Below are positions 47,527 through 57,645 of a DNA stretch of 64,000 bases, piece after piece. Numbering within the stretch: position 1 is the stretch's first letter; the number at the start of each line of letters is the position of its first letter. The stretch covers positions 1,860,001-1,924,000 of the forward strand of contig NZ_CP016172.1 in the NCBI RefSeq assembly GCF_001676725.1, in the 5' to 3' direction. The translations under genes were made by a program, and so were the position numbers. The DNA is from Bordetella flabilis (lineage in GTDB: Bacteria > Pseudomonadota > Gammaproteobacteria > Burkholderiales > Burkholderiaceae_B). The notes beneath the pieces are model-generated. The model was not told the origin of the DNA. It saw only the letters and a list, made by a program, of their open reading frames with translations, and did not search any database.

Positions 47527-48438
47527 ATGAAAACCGCCACCTATCCCACCGTCGAGCAGACCGTCGGCAATACGCCGCTGGTTCGCCTGCAGCGCATCCC
47601 CGGCAACGACAATGTCGAGCGGGGCAACCTCATCCTGGCCAAGCTGGAAGGCAACAACCCTGCCGGTTCCGTAAAGGACCGGCCGGCTCTTTCCATGATC
47701 CGCCAGGCCGAGGCGCGCGGTGAAATCAAGCCGGGCGACACGCTTATCGAGGCGACCAGCGGCAATACCGGCATCGCGCTGGCGATGGTCGCCGCCATGC
47801 GGGGCTACCGCATGATCCTCATCATGCCCGACAACCTGTCGGTGGAGCGGCGCGCGGCGATGACGGCCTATGGCGCGGAGCTGATCCTCACGCCCGCCGA
47901 CAAGGGCGGCATGGAATACGCACGCGACCTGGCGACCGCCATGCAGAGCGAAGGTAAGGGCAAGGTGCTGGACCAGTTCGCCAATCCCGACAACCCACGG
48001 GCGCACATCGAGGGCACCGGGCCGGAGCTCTGGAATCAGACCGAGGGAGGCATTACCCATTTCGTCAGCGCCATGGGGACGACGGGCACCATCATGGGCG
48101 TGTCCACGTACCTGAAGTCCCGCAATCCGGCGATCCAGGTCATCGGCGCCCAGCCCGCCGAAGGGTCGCAGATCCCGGGCATACGCAAGTGGCCGGAAGC
48201 CTATATGCCGGCGATCTTCGAAAGTGGCCGCGTGGATGCCTACGAATACATCGTCCAGGCCGAAGCCGAACAGATGGCCCGCCGCCTGGCCGCGGAGGAA
48301 GGCATATTCGCCGGCATTTCCTCGGCCGGCGCGCTGATCGCGGCATTGCGCGTGGCGTCCCGCGTGGAGAACGCCACCATCGCCTTCATCGTCTGCGATC
48401 GCGGCGACCGCTACCTGTCTACCGGCGTGTTCAACTGA
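47527..48438 (+). CDS. cysM: cysteine synthase B
   Basis: A 303-residue PLP enzyme making cysteine from O-acetylserine and sulfide (or S-sulfocysteine from thiosulfate). PLP Lys is in NPAGSVKDRPAL, the phosphate loop is TSGNTGIALAM, and SAMGTTGTIMG is the second loop. CysM rather than CysK is indicated by the N terminus TVEQTVGNTPLVRLQR and the PDNLSVERRAAM segment. Its last 28 bases overlap the 3' end of mltB on the other strand. Confidence 0.93.
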   Translation: MKTATYPTVEQTVGNTPLVRLQRIPGNDNVERGNLILAKLEGNNPAGSVKDRPALSMIRQAEARGEIKPGDTLIEATSGNTGIALAMVAAMRGYRMILIMPDNLSVERRAAMTAYGAELILTPADKGGMEYARDLATAMQSEGKGKVLDQFANPDNPRAHIEGTGPELWNQTEGGITHFVSAMGTTGTIMGVSTYLKSRNPAIQVIGAQPAEGSQIPGIRKWPEAYMPAIFESGRVDAYEYIVQAEAEQMARRLAAEEGIFAGISSAGALIAALRVASRVENATIAFIVCDRGDRYLSTGVFN

Positions 48439-49658
48439 GCGGGGCGCGTCGCCACGGCGCGCATTCTTGCCTGTATGGCAGCCGCCAGGTCGGCGACCGA
48501 GGCGGCATAGAAATAACTGCGGTTGTACTGGGTCAAGGCGAAGAAATTGACGGTCGCCGTGCGGTACTCGGCGGTGCCGGCCGATTCTTCGGGCAGATCG
48601 ATGACGCCCAGCATGCCGCGTTGCCAGTCGCTGTTATCGCTTGCCGTGCTGGCGATCGGTGCCGCCGTCGCGCCCGCGGCTTGCAGCTGCGGCCAGGTGC
48701 GGGTGGGGGCCAGGCCGCCATCCACCAGCGGCGCCGGATCGGCCGGCAGGGCCACCGGCGCGAAGACCGGAATGCCGCGCGCCCAGCCATGCTCCATCAG
48801 GAAGTTGCCCACTGAAAGAATGGCGTCGCGCGGGCTGTTCGCCAGGTCGATATGGCCGTCCCGGTCGCCGTCGATGGCATAGCGCATGATGCTGCCCGGC
48901 ATGAACTGCGGCATGCCGATCGCGCCGGCGTAGGATCCCACGGTCTGCGCGTCCAGCCTGCCTTGCAGCGTCAACGTCAGGAAATCGCCCAACTGGTCCC
49001 GGAACATCTGGGCCCGCTCGGGTTTGGATGGGTCGGGATAATCGAAGGCCAGTGTAGACAGCGCGTCCAGCACGCGGAAGCTGCCCATATTGCGGCCGTA
49101 CAAGGTTTCGACGCCGATGATGGACACGATGATGGATGCCGGTACGCCGAAGCGCTGTGCGGCCTGGTCCAGCGTGTCGGCGTTGTCCTGCCAGAATGTC
49201 ATGCCCCAGCCGATCCGTTTGGGCTCCACGACGCGGGCCCGGTAGGTGAGCCAACTGCGCGAGATCTTGCGTCCGGGAGCCGGCGCGATCAACCGGGCCA
49301 CCGCCGGACTGTAGCGCGCATCGGTCAGCACGCCGTTCAGCCGATCCAGCGACAGCCCGCGGGCCGCGGCAAGTTCTTGCATGTAAGCCAGTACGTCGGC
49401 GCGCATGCGTCCGTCGGGCGTGGCCACGGCCGAGCGCTGCGTCTCCGTAGTGTCGACGCCGCCCTCGCTGCCGATGGTGGACGCCGCACCTTGTTCGGGC
49501 GGCGGACCGATACGGAGCCGTGGCACGGAGGCATCGGCAAGGGCCCGCCCCTGGGTCCCCGGCGCGGGGGACGCGTCGGGTCGATTTTGCGCGGAGGAGC
49601 AGCCCGTCAGCAGGGCCGCAATAATGCCGAGTTGCAGTAAGTACCGCCAGATGAACAT
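48411..49658 (-). CDS. mltB: lytic murein transglycosylase B, lipoprotein
   Basis: A 415-residue outer membrane lipoprotein that cleaves peptidoglycan glycan strands with anhydro-muropeptide release. The signal peptide ends in lipobox LLTGCSS (Cys19). The SLT_2 domain has the catalytic Glu in IIGVETLYGRNMG, QLGDFLTLTL, GSYAGAIGMPQFMPGS and DGDRDGHIDL. The start at 49658 is supported by AGGGA seven bases before it. It faces the HDAC-like gene with only 10 bp between the start codons. Confidence 0.92.
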   Translation of the reverse strand: MFIWRYLLQLGIIAALLTGCSSAQNRPDASPAPGTQGRALADASVPRLRIGPPPEQGAASTIGSEGGVDTTETQRSAVATPDGRMRADVLAYMQELAAARGLSLDRLNGVLTDARYSPAVARLIAPAPGRKISRSWLTYRARVVEPKRIGWGMTFWQDNADTLDQAAQRFGVPASIIVSIIGVETLYGRNMGSFRVLDALSTLAFDYPDPSKPERAQMFRDQLGDFLTLTLQGRLDAQTVGSYAGAIGMPQFMPGSIMRYAIDGDRDGHIDLANSPRDAILSVGNFLMEHGWARGIPVFAPVALPADPAPLVDGGLAPTRTWPQLQAAGATAAPIASTASDNSDWQRGMLGVIDLPEESAGTAEYRTATVNFFALTQYNRSYFYAASVADLAAAIQARMRAVATRPAQLNTPVDR

Positions 49659-49668
49659 AATCTTCCCT

Positions 49669-50592
49669 ATGGAGACCCTGTATCTTACCCACCCGTCCTG
49701 CCGCCTGCATGAAATGGGCGAGTGGCATCCCGAGTGCCCGCGCCGCCTGGATGCCATTTCGGATCAATTGCTGGCCAGCGGCATCATGCCGTACCTGGAC
49801 GTGCGGGAGGCCGCCGCTGCGCCGCGCGCGGCCTTGTTGCGCGCGCACAGCGCCGCCTATGTCGATGGCCTTGCGGGAATGGTTCCCGCCGAAGGCCACC
49901 GGGCGCTGGACCCCGATACATCGATGAACACGCATTCCCTGGAAGCCGCGCTCCATGCCGCGGGCGCCGGCGTGCAGGCCGTCGATGCCGTGATGGCGGG
50001 CGCGGCGTCCACGGCCTTCTGCGCGGTGCGTCCGCCCGGGCATCACGCCTGCCGCGACCGCGCCATGGGTTTCTGCCTGTTCAACAACGTGGCCGTCGCT
50101 GCCCACCATGCCATGGCAGAGCACGGCCTCGAACGGATTGCCATCGTGGACTTCGACGTGCACCATGGCAACGGCACCGAGGACATTTTCGCGGGCGACG
50201 ACCGCGTGCTGATGTGCGGCGTGTTCCAGCATCCGTTCTATCCCTATAGCGGAACCGACGCGCCGGCCGCCAACATGGTGAACGTGCCCGTGCCGGCGTA
50301 CAGCGCCGGGCCGGTCGTGCGCGACATCGTTACCCGCCGGTGGATGCCGCGGCTGCAGGAGCACCGCCCGCAGCTCATCCTGATTTCCGCGGGCTTCGAC
50401 GCGCACCGCGATGATGACCTGGGGCAATTGGCGTTGGTAGAGGCTGATTTCGCCTGGATCACCGCGCAGATCGTGCAGGTGGCCGACCGCCACGCGGACG
50501 GCCGTATCGTCAGCATGCTGGAAGGCGGCTACGATTTGTCCGCCCTGGGTCGCAGCGCCGTGGCCCATATACGGGAACTCGCGCGCCTGTAG
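49669..50592 (+). CDS. histone deacetylase family protein (class II amidohydrolase-like)
   Basis: A 307-residue zinc amidohydrolase of the HDAC/acetoin utilisation/acetylpolyamine amidohydrolase superfamily. It starts [31 protein letters not shown] (HPECPRRL motif), has [20 protein letters not shown] with the catalytic His pair and zinc ligands in [12 protein letters not shown] and [13 protein letters not shown]. Bacterial members deacylate small amines or acetylated proteins; substrate unknown. ATG 49669 lacks a ribosome site; an alternative ATG at 49651 overlaps the mltB start. Confidence 0.88.
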   Translation: METLYLTHPSCRLHEMGEWHPECPRRLDAISDQLLASGIMPYLDVREAAAAPRAALLRAHSAAYVDGLAGMVPAEGHRALDPDTSMNTHSLEAALHAAGAGVQAVDAVMAGAASTAFCAVRPPGHHACRDRAMGFCLFNNVAVAAHHAMAEHGLERIAIVDFDVHHGNGTEDIFAGDDRVLMCGVFQHPFYPYSGTDAPAANMVNVPVPAYSAGPVVRDIVTRRWMPRLQEHRPQLILISAGFDAHRDDDLGQLALVEADFAWITAQIVQVADRHADGRIVSMLEGGYDLSALGRSAVAHIRELARL

Positions 50593-50719
50593 CCTGCAGG
50601 GCGGCATGGCTGGGGTCCGGCCGTCCGGGCCCGCGCGAGCCAAGGTTGTAGAATCAATCGATTCCCCAAGCACTGCACGGCTCGCCGCGCACCATTCGAT
50701 TATTTGTGGAGGCTGCTGG

Positions 50720-51469
50720 ATGAAGGTCCTGGTTCCGGTCAAACGCGTGGTTGACTATAACGTCAAGGTACGCGTGAAATCCGATCAAACGGGCGTCGAT
50801 ATCGCCAACGTCAAGATGTCGATGAATCCGTTCGACGAAATCGCCGTGGAAGAGGCCACCCGGCTCAAGGAAAAAGGCACGGCGAGCGAAGTCGTCGCGG
50901 TGTCATGCGGTATCACCCAATGCCAGGAGACCCTGCGCACGGCGATGGCCATCGGGGCTGATCGCGGCATACTCGTGCAGACCGATGCGGAACTCCAGCC
51001 CCTGGCCGTGGCCAAGTTGCTGAAGGCCGTCGTCGACAAGGAGCAGCCGCAACTTGTCATCCTGGGCAAGCAGGCGATCGACGATGACGCCAACCAGACG
51101 GGCCAGATGCTGGCGGCCTTGCTCGACTGGCCGCAAGCCACGTTCGCCAGCAAGGTCGAAATTGCCGATGGCAAGGCAACCGTGACGCGCGAAGTCGACG
51201 GTGGCCTGGAAACGGTGGCCTTGAAGCTGCCCGCCATCGTGACCACCGACCTGCGCCTGAACGAGCCGCGCTACGTCACCTTGCCCAACATCATGAAGGC
51301 CAAGAAGAAAACCTTGGACACCATGACGCCGCAGGATCTGGGTGTCGACCCGGCGCCGCGCCTGAAGACGCTGAAGGTGGCCGAGCCGCCCGCGCGCAAG
51401 GCCGGCATCAAAGTGCCCGACGTGGCCGCGCTGGTGGACAAACTCAAGAACGAAGCGAAGGTGGTTTGA
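50720..51469 (+). CDS. etfB: electron transfer flavoprotein subunit beta
   Basis: A 249-residue AMP-binding subunit of ETF, which takes electrons from acyl-CoA dehydrogenases to the quinone pool. It begins [20 protein letters not shown] and contains [18 protein letters not shown] and [20 protein letters not shown], with the late ETF-beta signature around [25 protein letters not shown] precedes ATG 50720. It is followed by etfA after two bases. Confidence 0.95.
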   Translation: MKVLVPVKRVVDYNVKVRVKSDQTGVDIANVKMSMNPFDEIAVEEATRLKEKGTASEVVAVSCGITQCQETLRTAMAIGADRGILVQTDAELQPLAVAKLLKAVVDKEQPQLVILGKQAIDDDANQTGQMLAALLDWPQATFASKVEIADGKATVTREVDGGLETVALKLPAIVTTDLRLNEPRYVTLPNIMKAKKKTLDTMTPQDLGVDPAPRLKTLKVAEPPARKAGIKVPDVAALVDKLKNEAKVV

Positions 51470-51471
51470 AG

Positions 51472-52401
51472 ATGACGAACCTGGTTATTGCGGAACACGA
51501 TAATGCCCAGCTCAAGGGCGCCACGCTGAACACGGTGGCCGCCGCCGCCCGCGTGGGCGGTGACGTGCACGTGCTGGTCGCCGGCAGCGGGGCCAAGGCC
51601 GTCGCGGACGAGGCGGCCCGGATTGCAGGCGTGTCCAAGGTATTGCTGGCCGACGCTCCGCATCTGGCCGATGGCCTGGCCGAAAACCTGGCGGCCCAGG
51701 TACTGGCCGTGGCCCAGGCCTACAGCCATATCCTGTTCCCCGCGACGGCCTCGGGCAAGAACGTCGCCCCGCGCGTGGCGGCGAAGCTCGACGTGGCGCA
51801 GATCTCCGACATCACGGCGGTCGAATCGCCCGACACCTTCCAGCGCCCGATCTACGCGGGCAACGCGATCGCCACCGTTCAGTCGGCCGATCCGGTCAAG
51901 GTCATCACCGTCCGTACCACCGGCTTCGATGCGGTGGCGGCGCAAGGCGGTTCGGCGCAGGTCGAAACCATCGCCGCGGCGGCCGACGCCGGTGTGTCGT
52001 CCTTCGTGGGGCGCGAATTGGCGAAGAGCGATCGTCCCGAGCTGGCGGGAGCCCGCGTCGTGGTGTCCGGCGGCCGCGGTCTGGGCAGCGCGGAAAACTT
52101 CAAGATCCTCGACCCGCTGGCCGACAAGCTGGGCGCGGCGCTTGGGGCCTCGCGCGCGGCGGTGGACGCGGGTTACGCGCCCAACGACTGGCAGGTCGGG
52201 CAGACCGGCAAGATCGTCGCCCCGCAGTTGTATGTGGCGGTGGGGATTTCCGGCGCCATCCAGCATTTGGCCGGTATGAAGGACTCCAAGGTCATCGTCG
52301 CCATCAATAAGGATGCCGAAGCGCCCATCTTCGGCGTGGCCGACTATGGCCTGGTGGGCGATTTGTTCCAGGTCGTGCCGGAACTGGCCAACGCGCTTTA
52401 A
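51472..52401 (+). CDS. etfA: electron transfer flavoprotein subunit alpha
   Basis: A 309-residue FAD-binding subunit of ETF. The C-terminal FAD domain shows [58 protein letters not shown] and [15 protein letters not shown] 51472 fits better than a TTG at 51466. It forms an obligate dimer with EtfB and lies upstream of an acyl-CoA dehydrogenase, its probable electron donor. Confidence 0.95.
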   Translation: MTNLVIAEHDNAQLKGATLNTVAAAARVGGDVHVLVAGSGAKAVADEAARIAGVSKVLLADAPHLADGLAENLAAQVLAVAQAYSHILFPATASGKNVAPRVAAKLDVAQISDITAVESPDTFQRPIYAGNAIATVQSADPVKVITVRTTGFDAVAAQGGSAQVETIAAAADAGVSSFVGRELAKSDRPELAGARVVVSGGRGLGSAENFKILDPLADKLGAALGASRAAVDAGYAPNDWQVGQTGKIVAPQLYVAVGISGAIQHLAGMKDSKVIVAINKDAEAPIFGVADYGLVGDLFQVVPELANAL

Positions 52402-52609
52402 TATCGACTGGCGCGGCGTCCGCTGTCGCGGACGCGCACAACGGTCGCCCTTTCGGGTGGCCGTCCGGCATACAGGCGGGCTGGCATGGCATCCGTTGTC
52501 GGGCTGCGTTCGGTTCGCAGCACCACGTCGGCGTCGGGCTGGGCCCGCCGTGCCTCTTCCGATCCCGGGGGCGCGCGTGCTGGCCCGACCGGGCCATCGA
52601 GGAGACGAT

Positions 52610-54454
52610 ATGAGCTACCAGGTACCGCTGGCGGATATCCGCTTCACCCTCAAGGAACTCGCGGGGCTGGACGACGTCCTTGCACTGCCCGGATACCAGG
52701 ATGCATCTGCCGATCTGGTGGACGCCGTCCTGCAGGAAAATGCCCGTTTTGTGGAGCAGGCAGTCGCGCCGCTCAATCGCGGCGGTGACCGCGAGCCGCC
52801 GCGCTGGCGCGACGGCGTTGTCACCACCAGCCCGGGCTATGTCGATGCCTTTCGCGATTACGCGGCTGGCGGCTGGCAGGGTTTGCAGCATCCGCCCGCC
52901 TGGGGCGGCCAGGGGCTGCCCAAGCTGGTGGCCGCCACCGCCAACGAAAGCATCAATTCGGCGTGCCTGGCGTTTTCCCTGTGCCCGCTGTTGACCGACG
53001 GCGTCATCGAGGCGCTGCTCAGCGTCGGCAGCGATGCGTTGCGCCAGGCCTATGTGCCCAAGCTGGTGTCGGGCCAGTGGACCGGCACCATGAACCTGAC
53101 CGAACCGCAGGCGGGATCCGATCTCGCGCAGGTCGTCACGCGGGCGGTGCCGCAGCCCGACGGCACCTACCGGCTGACGGGCCAGAAGATTTTCATCACC
53201 TATGGCGAGCACGACATGGCCGAGAACATCGTCCATCTGGTGCTGGCCCGCACGCCCGGCGCGCCTGCGGGCGTCAAGGGGATCTCGCTGTTCGTGGTAC
53301 CCAAGTTCCTGCCGGACGCCGAAGGACGCGTGGGCGCGCGCAACGATGTCTGGTGCGCCTCGCTGGAGCATAAGCTCGGCATACATGGCAGTCCGACAGC
53401 GGTCCTGATCTACGGTGCCGGCAAGGGCGACGTGGGCGAGGGCGCCATCGGCCATTTGGTCGGGGAGGAAAACCGCGGCCTGCAGTACATGTTCATCATG
53501 ATGAATGCCGCCCGTTTCGCCGTCGGCCAGCAGGGCGTGGCGATCTCCGAACGCGCGACACAGCAGGCGCTGGCATATGCGCGCGAACGGGTGCAGGGGC
53601 GTGCGGTGGAAGGGTCGCCCGGCCCGGTTACCATCGCCCACCACCCCGATGTCCAGCGCATGCTGTTGACCATGCGGGCATTGACCCAAGGCGGACGCGC
53701 GTTGTCGTATGTGGCCGCGGCGGCCTGCGACATGGCGGGCCATCACCCGGACGCCGAGGTGCGCGCGCGCAACCGCGCTTTCTACGAATTCCTGGTCCCT
53801 GTGGTCAAGGGCTTCTGCACGGAATCGGCAGTCGAAGTGGCTTCGCTGGGCGTGCAGGTGCACGGCGGCATGGGCTATATCGAGGAAACCGGGGCCGCAC
53901 AGCATTATCGGGACGCTCGCATCCTGCCTATCTACGAAGGCACCACGGCCATCCAGGCGAACGACCTGATCGGCCGCAAGTTGCTGCGCGATGGCGGAGA
54001 GACGGCACGGCGCACGCTGCAGGCCATGCGCGCAACGCTCGATGACCTGGAGGCGGCGGCATCGGCGGCCTCCGGCGACGAGGCCCAGGGCTACAGCCTG
54101 ATGCGCGCCAATCTGGCGCAGGCCATGCAGGCGCAGCAACAAGCCCTGGAGTTCATGGCGCGCACGGCCATGGGCAATGTGCGGGCGGTCTTCGCGGGCA
54201 GCGTACCTTTCCTGATGCTCACGGGCGTGCTATGCGCGGGCTGGCAGATGGCGCGGGCGGCGGTGGCCTGCCAGCGGCATCTGGCCGCTGCCGATGGCGC
54301 CGCGTCGGAATGGCCGCGTCAGTTCCTGCAGGCCAAGCTGGCGACGGCGCTTTTCTACGGCGCCCACATCCTGCCGCGCGCCGCCGCGTTGTCGTCGGCG
54401 GTGCAGGCCGGTACGGTCGTCGACGCCTGCGCCCGCAAGGCGGATATTGCATAA
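52610..54454 (+). CDS. acyl-CoA dehydrogenase, large type with C-terminal extension
   Basis: A 614-residue flavoenzyme of the group with extra N- and C-terminal domains (DmdC-like). Core features are MNLTEPQAGSDL, FITYGEHDM, GVQVHGGMGYIEETG and the catalytic Glu in IYEGTTAIQANDLIGRKL. The last 130 residues form the helical extension. Members oxidise medium/long acyl-CoA or 3-methylmercaptopropionyl-CoA; substrate is not readable here. GGAG precedes ATG 52610. It lies 208 bp after etfA. Confidence 0.9.
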   Translation: MSYQVPLADIRFTLKELAGLDDVLALPGYQDASADLVDAVLQENARFVEQAVAPLNRGGDREPPRWRDGVVTTSPGYVDAFRDYAAGGWQGLQHPPAWGGQGLPKLVAATANESINSACLAFSLCPLLTDGVIEALLSVGSDALRQAYVPKLVSGQWTGTMNLTEPQAGSDLAQVVTRAVPQPDGTYRLTGQKIFITYGEHDMAENIVHLVLARTPGAPAGVKGISLFVVPKFLPDAEGRVGARNDVWCASLEHKLGIHGSPTAVLIYGAGKGDVGEGAIGHLVGEENRGLQYMFIMMNAARFAVGQQGVAISERATQQALAYARERVQGRAVEGSPGPVTIAHHPDVQRMLLTMRALTQGGRALSYVAAAACDMAGHHPDAEVRARNRAFYEFLVPVVKGFCTESAVEVASLGVQVHGGMGYIEETGAAQHYRDARILPIYEGTTAIQANDLIGRKLLRDGGETARRTLQAMRATLDDLEAAASAASGDEAQGYSLMRANLAQAMQAQQQALEFMARTAMGNVRAVFAGSVPFLMLTGVLCAGWQMARAAVACQRHLAAADGAASEWPRQFLQAKLATALFYGAHILPRAAALSSAVQAGTVVDACARKADIA

Positions 54455-54591
54455 GGTTATATATATTGCCTACTATCGGGCGTGGATGTTTGGTGCGAGA
54501 ATTCCTGGCTGAATCGCGCGCCGGGGGAGGCGTCCATTCTCGAAAGGCCGGGCTGCGACCGGTGTTTCTCCACCTGAAAAAAGGACCTATC

Positions 54592-55233
54592 ATGGGACAA
54601 CTTCGCCTGGGCGATACCGCCCCCGATTTCGAACAGAAATCCTCCATCGGGCCTATCCGTTTTCACGAGTACCTCGGCGACAGCTGGGGCGTTCTCTTTT
54701 CGCATCCCGCCGACTTCACACCCGTTTGCACGACCGAACTCGGCTACACCGCCAAGCTGGCGGACGAGTTCGCCAGGCGCAAGGTCAAGGTGCTGGCGCT
54801 GTCGGTGGACCCCGTCGACTCCCACACCCAGTGGATCGACGATATCAACGAAACCCAGGGCACCACGGTCAACTTTCCCATCCTGGCCGACGAGGACCGC
54901 AAGGTTTCCGAGCTCTATGACATGATCCACCCGAATGCCAGTGCGACGGCGACGGTGCGTTCGGTATTCATCATCGATCCGGCGAAGAAGGTGCGGCTGA
55001 TCATTACGTATCCGGCCAGCACCGGTCGCAATTTCAATGAAATATTGCGCGTCATCGATTCGCTCCAGTTGACCGACAGCCATAGCGTGGCGACCCCCGT
55101 CAACTGGCAGGACGGTGACGACGTCATTATCGTGCCCTCGCTCAAGGACGAAGAAGTCATCAAGCAGAAGTTCCCCAAGGGGTATAAGGCGGTCCGGCCT
55201 TACCTGCGTATCACGCCGCAGCCCAACAAGTAG
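54592..55233 (+). CDS. 1-Cys peroxiredoxin (Prx6 type)
   Basis: A 213-residue thiol peroxidase. The peroxidatic Cys is C46 in HPADFTPVCTTELG, with Thr43 and a later Arg in the usual places; there is no second cysteine in the protein, so resolution needs an outside thiol. The C-terminal Prx6 domain (about 165-213) ends with KGYKAVRPYLRITPQP. Length and pattern fit Prx6 rather than AhpC. It has an A-rich AAAAAAGG site before ATG 54592. It is a separate unit between the acyl-CoA dehydrogenase and sulfate genes. Confidence 0.93.
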   Translation: MGQLRLGDTAPDFEQKSSIGPIRFHEYLGDSWGVLFSHPADFTPVCTTELGYTAKLADEFARRKVKVLALSVDPVDSHTQWIDDINETQGTTVNFPILADEDRKVSELYDMIHPNASATATVRSVFIIDPAKKVRLIITYPASTGRNFNEILRVIDSLQLTDSHSVATPVNWQDGDDVIIVPSLKDEEVIKQKFPKGYKAVRPYLRITPQPNK

Positions 55234-55313
55234 GAAGCGAGCCGGCCAGCGGCGTGCCATCGGCGCGCCGGACCGGCGGCGAGGCGACGCGCCTGTCCAC
55301 AGATCCGCATCAT

Positions 55314-55342
55314 GCATAACGCCCCCGTCGGGGGCGTTATGC
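55314..55342. repeat. perfect 13-bp hairpin downstream of the peroxiredoxin gene
   Basis: GCATAACGCCCCC (55314-55326) and GGGGGCGTTATGC (55330-55342) form a perfect stem with a GTC loop. Very stable, but neither strand has a T-run after it, so ordinary intrinsic termination is uncertain. It lies 81 bases after the peroxiredoxin stop. Confidence 0.6.
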
Positions 55343-55388
55343 GTTCATGGCGGCGTTGCCGCACAGGGTCCTTCATTGGAGGGACCGG

Positions 55389-55490
55389 ATGCAGGAATTT
55401 GATTCTGGCGTCTGATGCAATGGTCTGCTGCAAGGGTCCGCTGCAGGGCTCCGACGCAGGGATCCGAGGGAGATCTGATGCAAGGATCGC
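55389..55490 (+). repeat. degenerate 13-bp tandem repeats upstream of sbp
   Basis: Three adjacent units, CTGCAAGGGTCCG (55428), CTGCAGGGCTCCG (55441) and ACGCAGGGATCCG (55454), with more diverged copies ATGCAGGAATTTG (55389) and ATGCAAGGATCGC (55478). The period is 13 bases, with one 11-base interruption. Not multiple of three, so not a coding repeat. Function unknown; it precedes the sulfate operon. Confidence 0.65.
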
Positions 55491-55573
55491 CGCCGGGCGG
55501 TCGCCGCACGCTGCCATACAACGGCGGCGTAATAACCAAACAAGTACTTCTTCGTTGGGCCCGCGCGGGCTTG

Positions 55574-55657
55574 CCTGCACAATGCCGGCTCACACGCACG
55601 ATGCCGTGCCGGCGGCGTGTGGTGATCCGCTACTACGCCATGCCGGCACAATGCAGG
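55574..55657. promoter_or_regulatory. inverted arms in the sbp leader
   Basis: CCTGCACAATGCCGG (55574-55588) and CCGGCACAATGCAGG (55643-55657) are near-perfect inverted copies, differing only at the central CAAT. The right arm ends 10 bases before the sbp start codon. They could fold in the mRNA over the ribosome site or bind a dimeric regulator. CysB is the expected sulfur regulator, but its sites are too variable to call here. Confidence 0.35.
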
Positions 55658-55667
55658 AACAACGAAG

Positions 55668-56708
55668 ATGGCCCACGATCCGCATAAACGGAGTTTTCTC
55701 AAGCATGCCGCGTCCCTGGCGGCGGCCGGCTTCGCCACGCAGTGGCTGGGCGCGGGCGCGTATGCGCAGCGGGCTCCGATCGAATTGTTGAACGTATCCT
55801 ACGATCCCACGCGCGAGCTTTACGCCCAGTACAACGCGCTCTTCGCCAAATACTGGAAGGCGCAGAGCGGGCAGGACGTGGTGATCAAGAACTCCCACGG
55901 CGGATCGAGCAAGCAGGCTCGCAGCGTGATCGATGGCGTGGATGCGGACGTCGTCACCCTGGGCCTGGCCCCCGACATCGATGCGCTTGTGGAGCATGGC
56001 GGACTGGTGAAGCCGGGGTGGCAGGCCAGGCTGCCGGAAAATTCAGCGCCTTATACATCGACCATCGTCCTGCTGGTCCGCAAAGGCAACCCTCGCAACA
56101 TCCGGGACTGGGATGACCTGGCGAAGTCCGGCGTCTCGGTCATCACTCCCAACCCCAAAACCTCGGCCGGCGCCCGCTGGAACTACCTGGCGGCCTGGGA
56201 GTTCGCGCGGCGCAAGCACGGTGGTGAAGCTGGCGCGCGGGATTTCATTGCATCGCTCTATCGCAATGTGCCGGTACTGGATTCCGGCGCGCGTGGTTCG
56301 ACCATCACGTTCGCGCAGCGCGGCGTTGGCGATGTTCTGATCTCCTGGGAAAACGATGCCTTCCTGGCATTCAAGGAGTTCGGTCCCGGCGAATTCGAAA
56401 TCGTTGCTCCCAGCCTCAGCATCCTATGCGAGCCGACCGTCGCGGTCGTGGACAAGAATGTCGACCGCAAGGGCACACGTACCGTCGCCGAGGCTTATCT
56501 GCGTTATTTGTATTCCGATGAGGCGCAGGACCTCATTGGACGCAATTACTACCGGCCGACTGCCGAAAAGGCCAGGGCGAAATACGCGTCGCAATTCCCT
56601 GCCATCGATCTTGTGACTGTCGACCGCGACCTTGGCGGTTGGGCGGCCATCAACAAGAAACACTTCGCGGACAACGGAATATTCGATCAGATTTATGTCA
56701 GCAGGTAG
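55668..56708 (+). CDS. sbp: sulfate ABC transporter periplasmic binding protein
   Basis: A 346-residue periplasmic protein that delivers sulfate or thiosulfate to CysTWA. Signal peptide about 1-33, with [16 protein letters not shown] and cleavage near AYAQ. Family segments are [69 protein letters not shown] and [12 protein letters not shown]. It begins the seven-gene sulfate cluster; the cysT start lies inside its last codons. Confidence 0.94.
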   Translation: MAHDPHKRSFLKHAASLAAAGFATQWLGAGAYAQRAPIELLNVSYDPTRELYAQYNALFAKYWKAQSGQDVVIKNSHGGSSKQARSVIDGVDADVVTLGLAPDIDALVEHGGLVKPGWQARLPENSAPYTSTIVLLVRKGNPRNIRDWDDLAKSGVSVITPNPKTSAGARWNYLAAWEFARRKHGGEAGARDFIASLYRNVPVLDSGARGSTITFAQRGVGDVLISWENDAFLAFKEFGPGEFEIVAPSLSILCEPTVAVVDKNVDRKGTRTVAEAYLRYLYSDEAQDLIGRNYYRPTAEKARAKYASQFPAIDLVTVDRDLGGWAAINKKHFADNGIFDQIYVSR

Positions 56709-57645
56709 TCGCCTGGCGATAGGGGGCATCGCCCCGGAAACGGCCCGCCCCGCATCGGACGCAGGGGCGGGCGTGTTGCCGCCCATGTCGGGCGCTTCCA
56801 AGCTGGCGAAGACGCCGGTGCGCACGCCACGGGTCCTGCCGGGGCTGAACCTGACGCTCGGCTTCACGGTGTTCTATCTTGGCGTCCTGGTGCTGCTGCC
56901 TTTGTCGGCGCTGGTCATCAAGGCCGCGGGGCTGAGTTGGGATGCGTTCGTCGCGGCGGTGTCCTCGCCACGCGTCCTGTCGGCATACCGCGTGACGTTC
57001 GGCGCCTCGCTGGTGGCCGCGCTCGTCAACCTGGTGTTCGGCCTGCTGGTCGCCTGGGTACTGGTGCGCTACCGCTTCCCGGGCAGGCGCCTGCTCGATA
57101 CGCTGGTGGACCTGCCCTTCGCCTTGCCGACCGCGGTGGCGGGCATCTCGCTGGCGGCTTTGCTGGGGCCGCGCGGCTGGATCGGCCACCTGCTGGCGCC
57201 GCTGGGAATCAAGCTGGCCTATACGCCGGCCGGCATCGTCATCGCCCTTATCTTCATCGGCATACCGTTCGTGGTCCGTACGGTGCAGCCGGTGCTGGAA
57301 GACCTGGAGGCATCGCTGGAAGAAGCGGCCACCAGCCTGGGCGCCACCCCGCTGCAGACCTTCGCGCGCGTCATCCTGCCGGTGCTCGCGCCGGCCTTGC
57401 TGACCGGCTTTGCCATGGCGTTCGCCCGGGCTATCGGCGAATACGGTTCGGTCATTTTCATTGCCGGCAATATGCCCATGGTTTCCGAAATCGCGCCATT
57501 GTTGATACTGGTCAAGCTCGAACAATTCGACTACGCGGGCGCCGCCGCCATCGGCGCGGTGCTGTTGGGCTTGTCCTTCCTGATGCTGCTGGCCATCAAC
57601 GGCTTGCAGATATGGCAGCGGCGCGCCTACGGGGGCGAGGCATGA
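56695..57645 (+). CDS. cysT: sulfate ABC transporter permease CysT
   Basis: A 316-residue inner membrane permease with about six helices. Conserved are [19 protein letters not shown] at the first helix, [20 protein letters not shown], and the EAA loop [21 protein letters not shown] that contacts CysA. The start at 56695 overlaps sbp by 14 bases and gives a 30-residue longer N terminus than usual; ATG 56785 (286 residues) matches family length better and is a real alternative. It overlaps cysW as ATGA. Confidence 0.9.
   Translation: MSAGSRLAIGGIAPETARPASDAGAGVLPPMSGASKLAKTPVRTPRVLPGLNLTLGFTVFYLGVLVLLPLSALVIKAAGLSWDAFVAAVSSPRVLSAYRVTFGASLVAALVNLVFGLLVAWVLVRYRFPGRRLLDTLVDLPFALPTAVAGISLAALLGPRGWIGHLLAPLGIKLAYTPAGIVIALIFIGIPFVVRTVQPVLEDLEASLEEAATSLGATPLQTFARVILPVLAPALLTGFAMAFARAIGEYGSVIFIAGNMPMVSEIAPLLILVKLEQFDYAGAAAIGAVLLGLSFLMLLAINGLQIWQRRAYGGEA

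Larger units (their letters stand above)
55234..55667. other. gene-free region before the sulfate operon
   Basis: About 430 bases with no supported gene. It holds the 13-bp hairpin, the 13-bp tandem repeats and the inverted arms listed separately. A relatively AT-rich stretch at about 55530-55552 (AATAACCAAACAAGTACTTC) is the most promoter-like part. Antisense open frames here only mirror the repeats. Confidence 0.5.

Noticed and set aside
55345..55738. Minus-strand peptides with repeated Cys/Ile/Arg pattern
   Set aside because: The apparent peptide repeat is produced by the 13-bp DNA repeats being read in shifting frames; there is no ribosome site.
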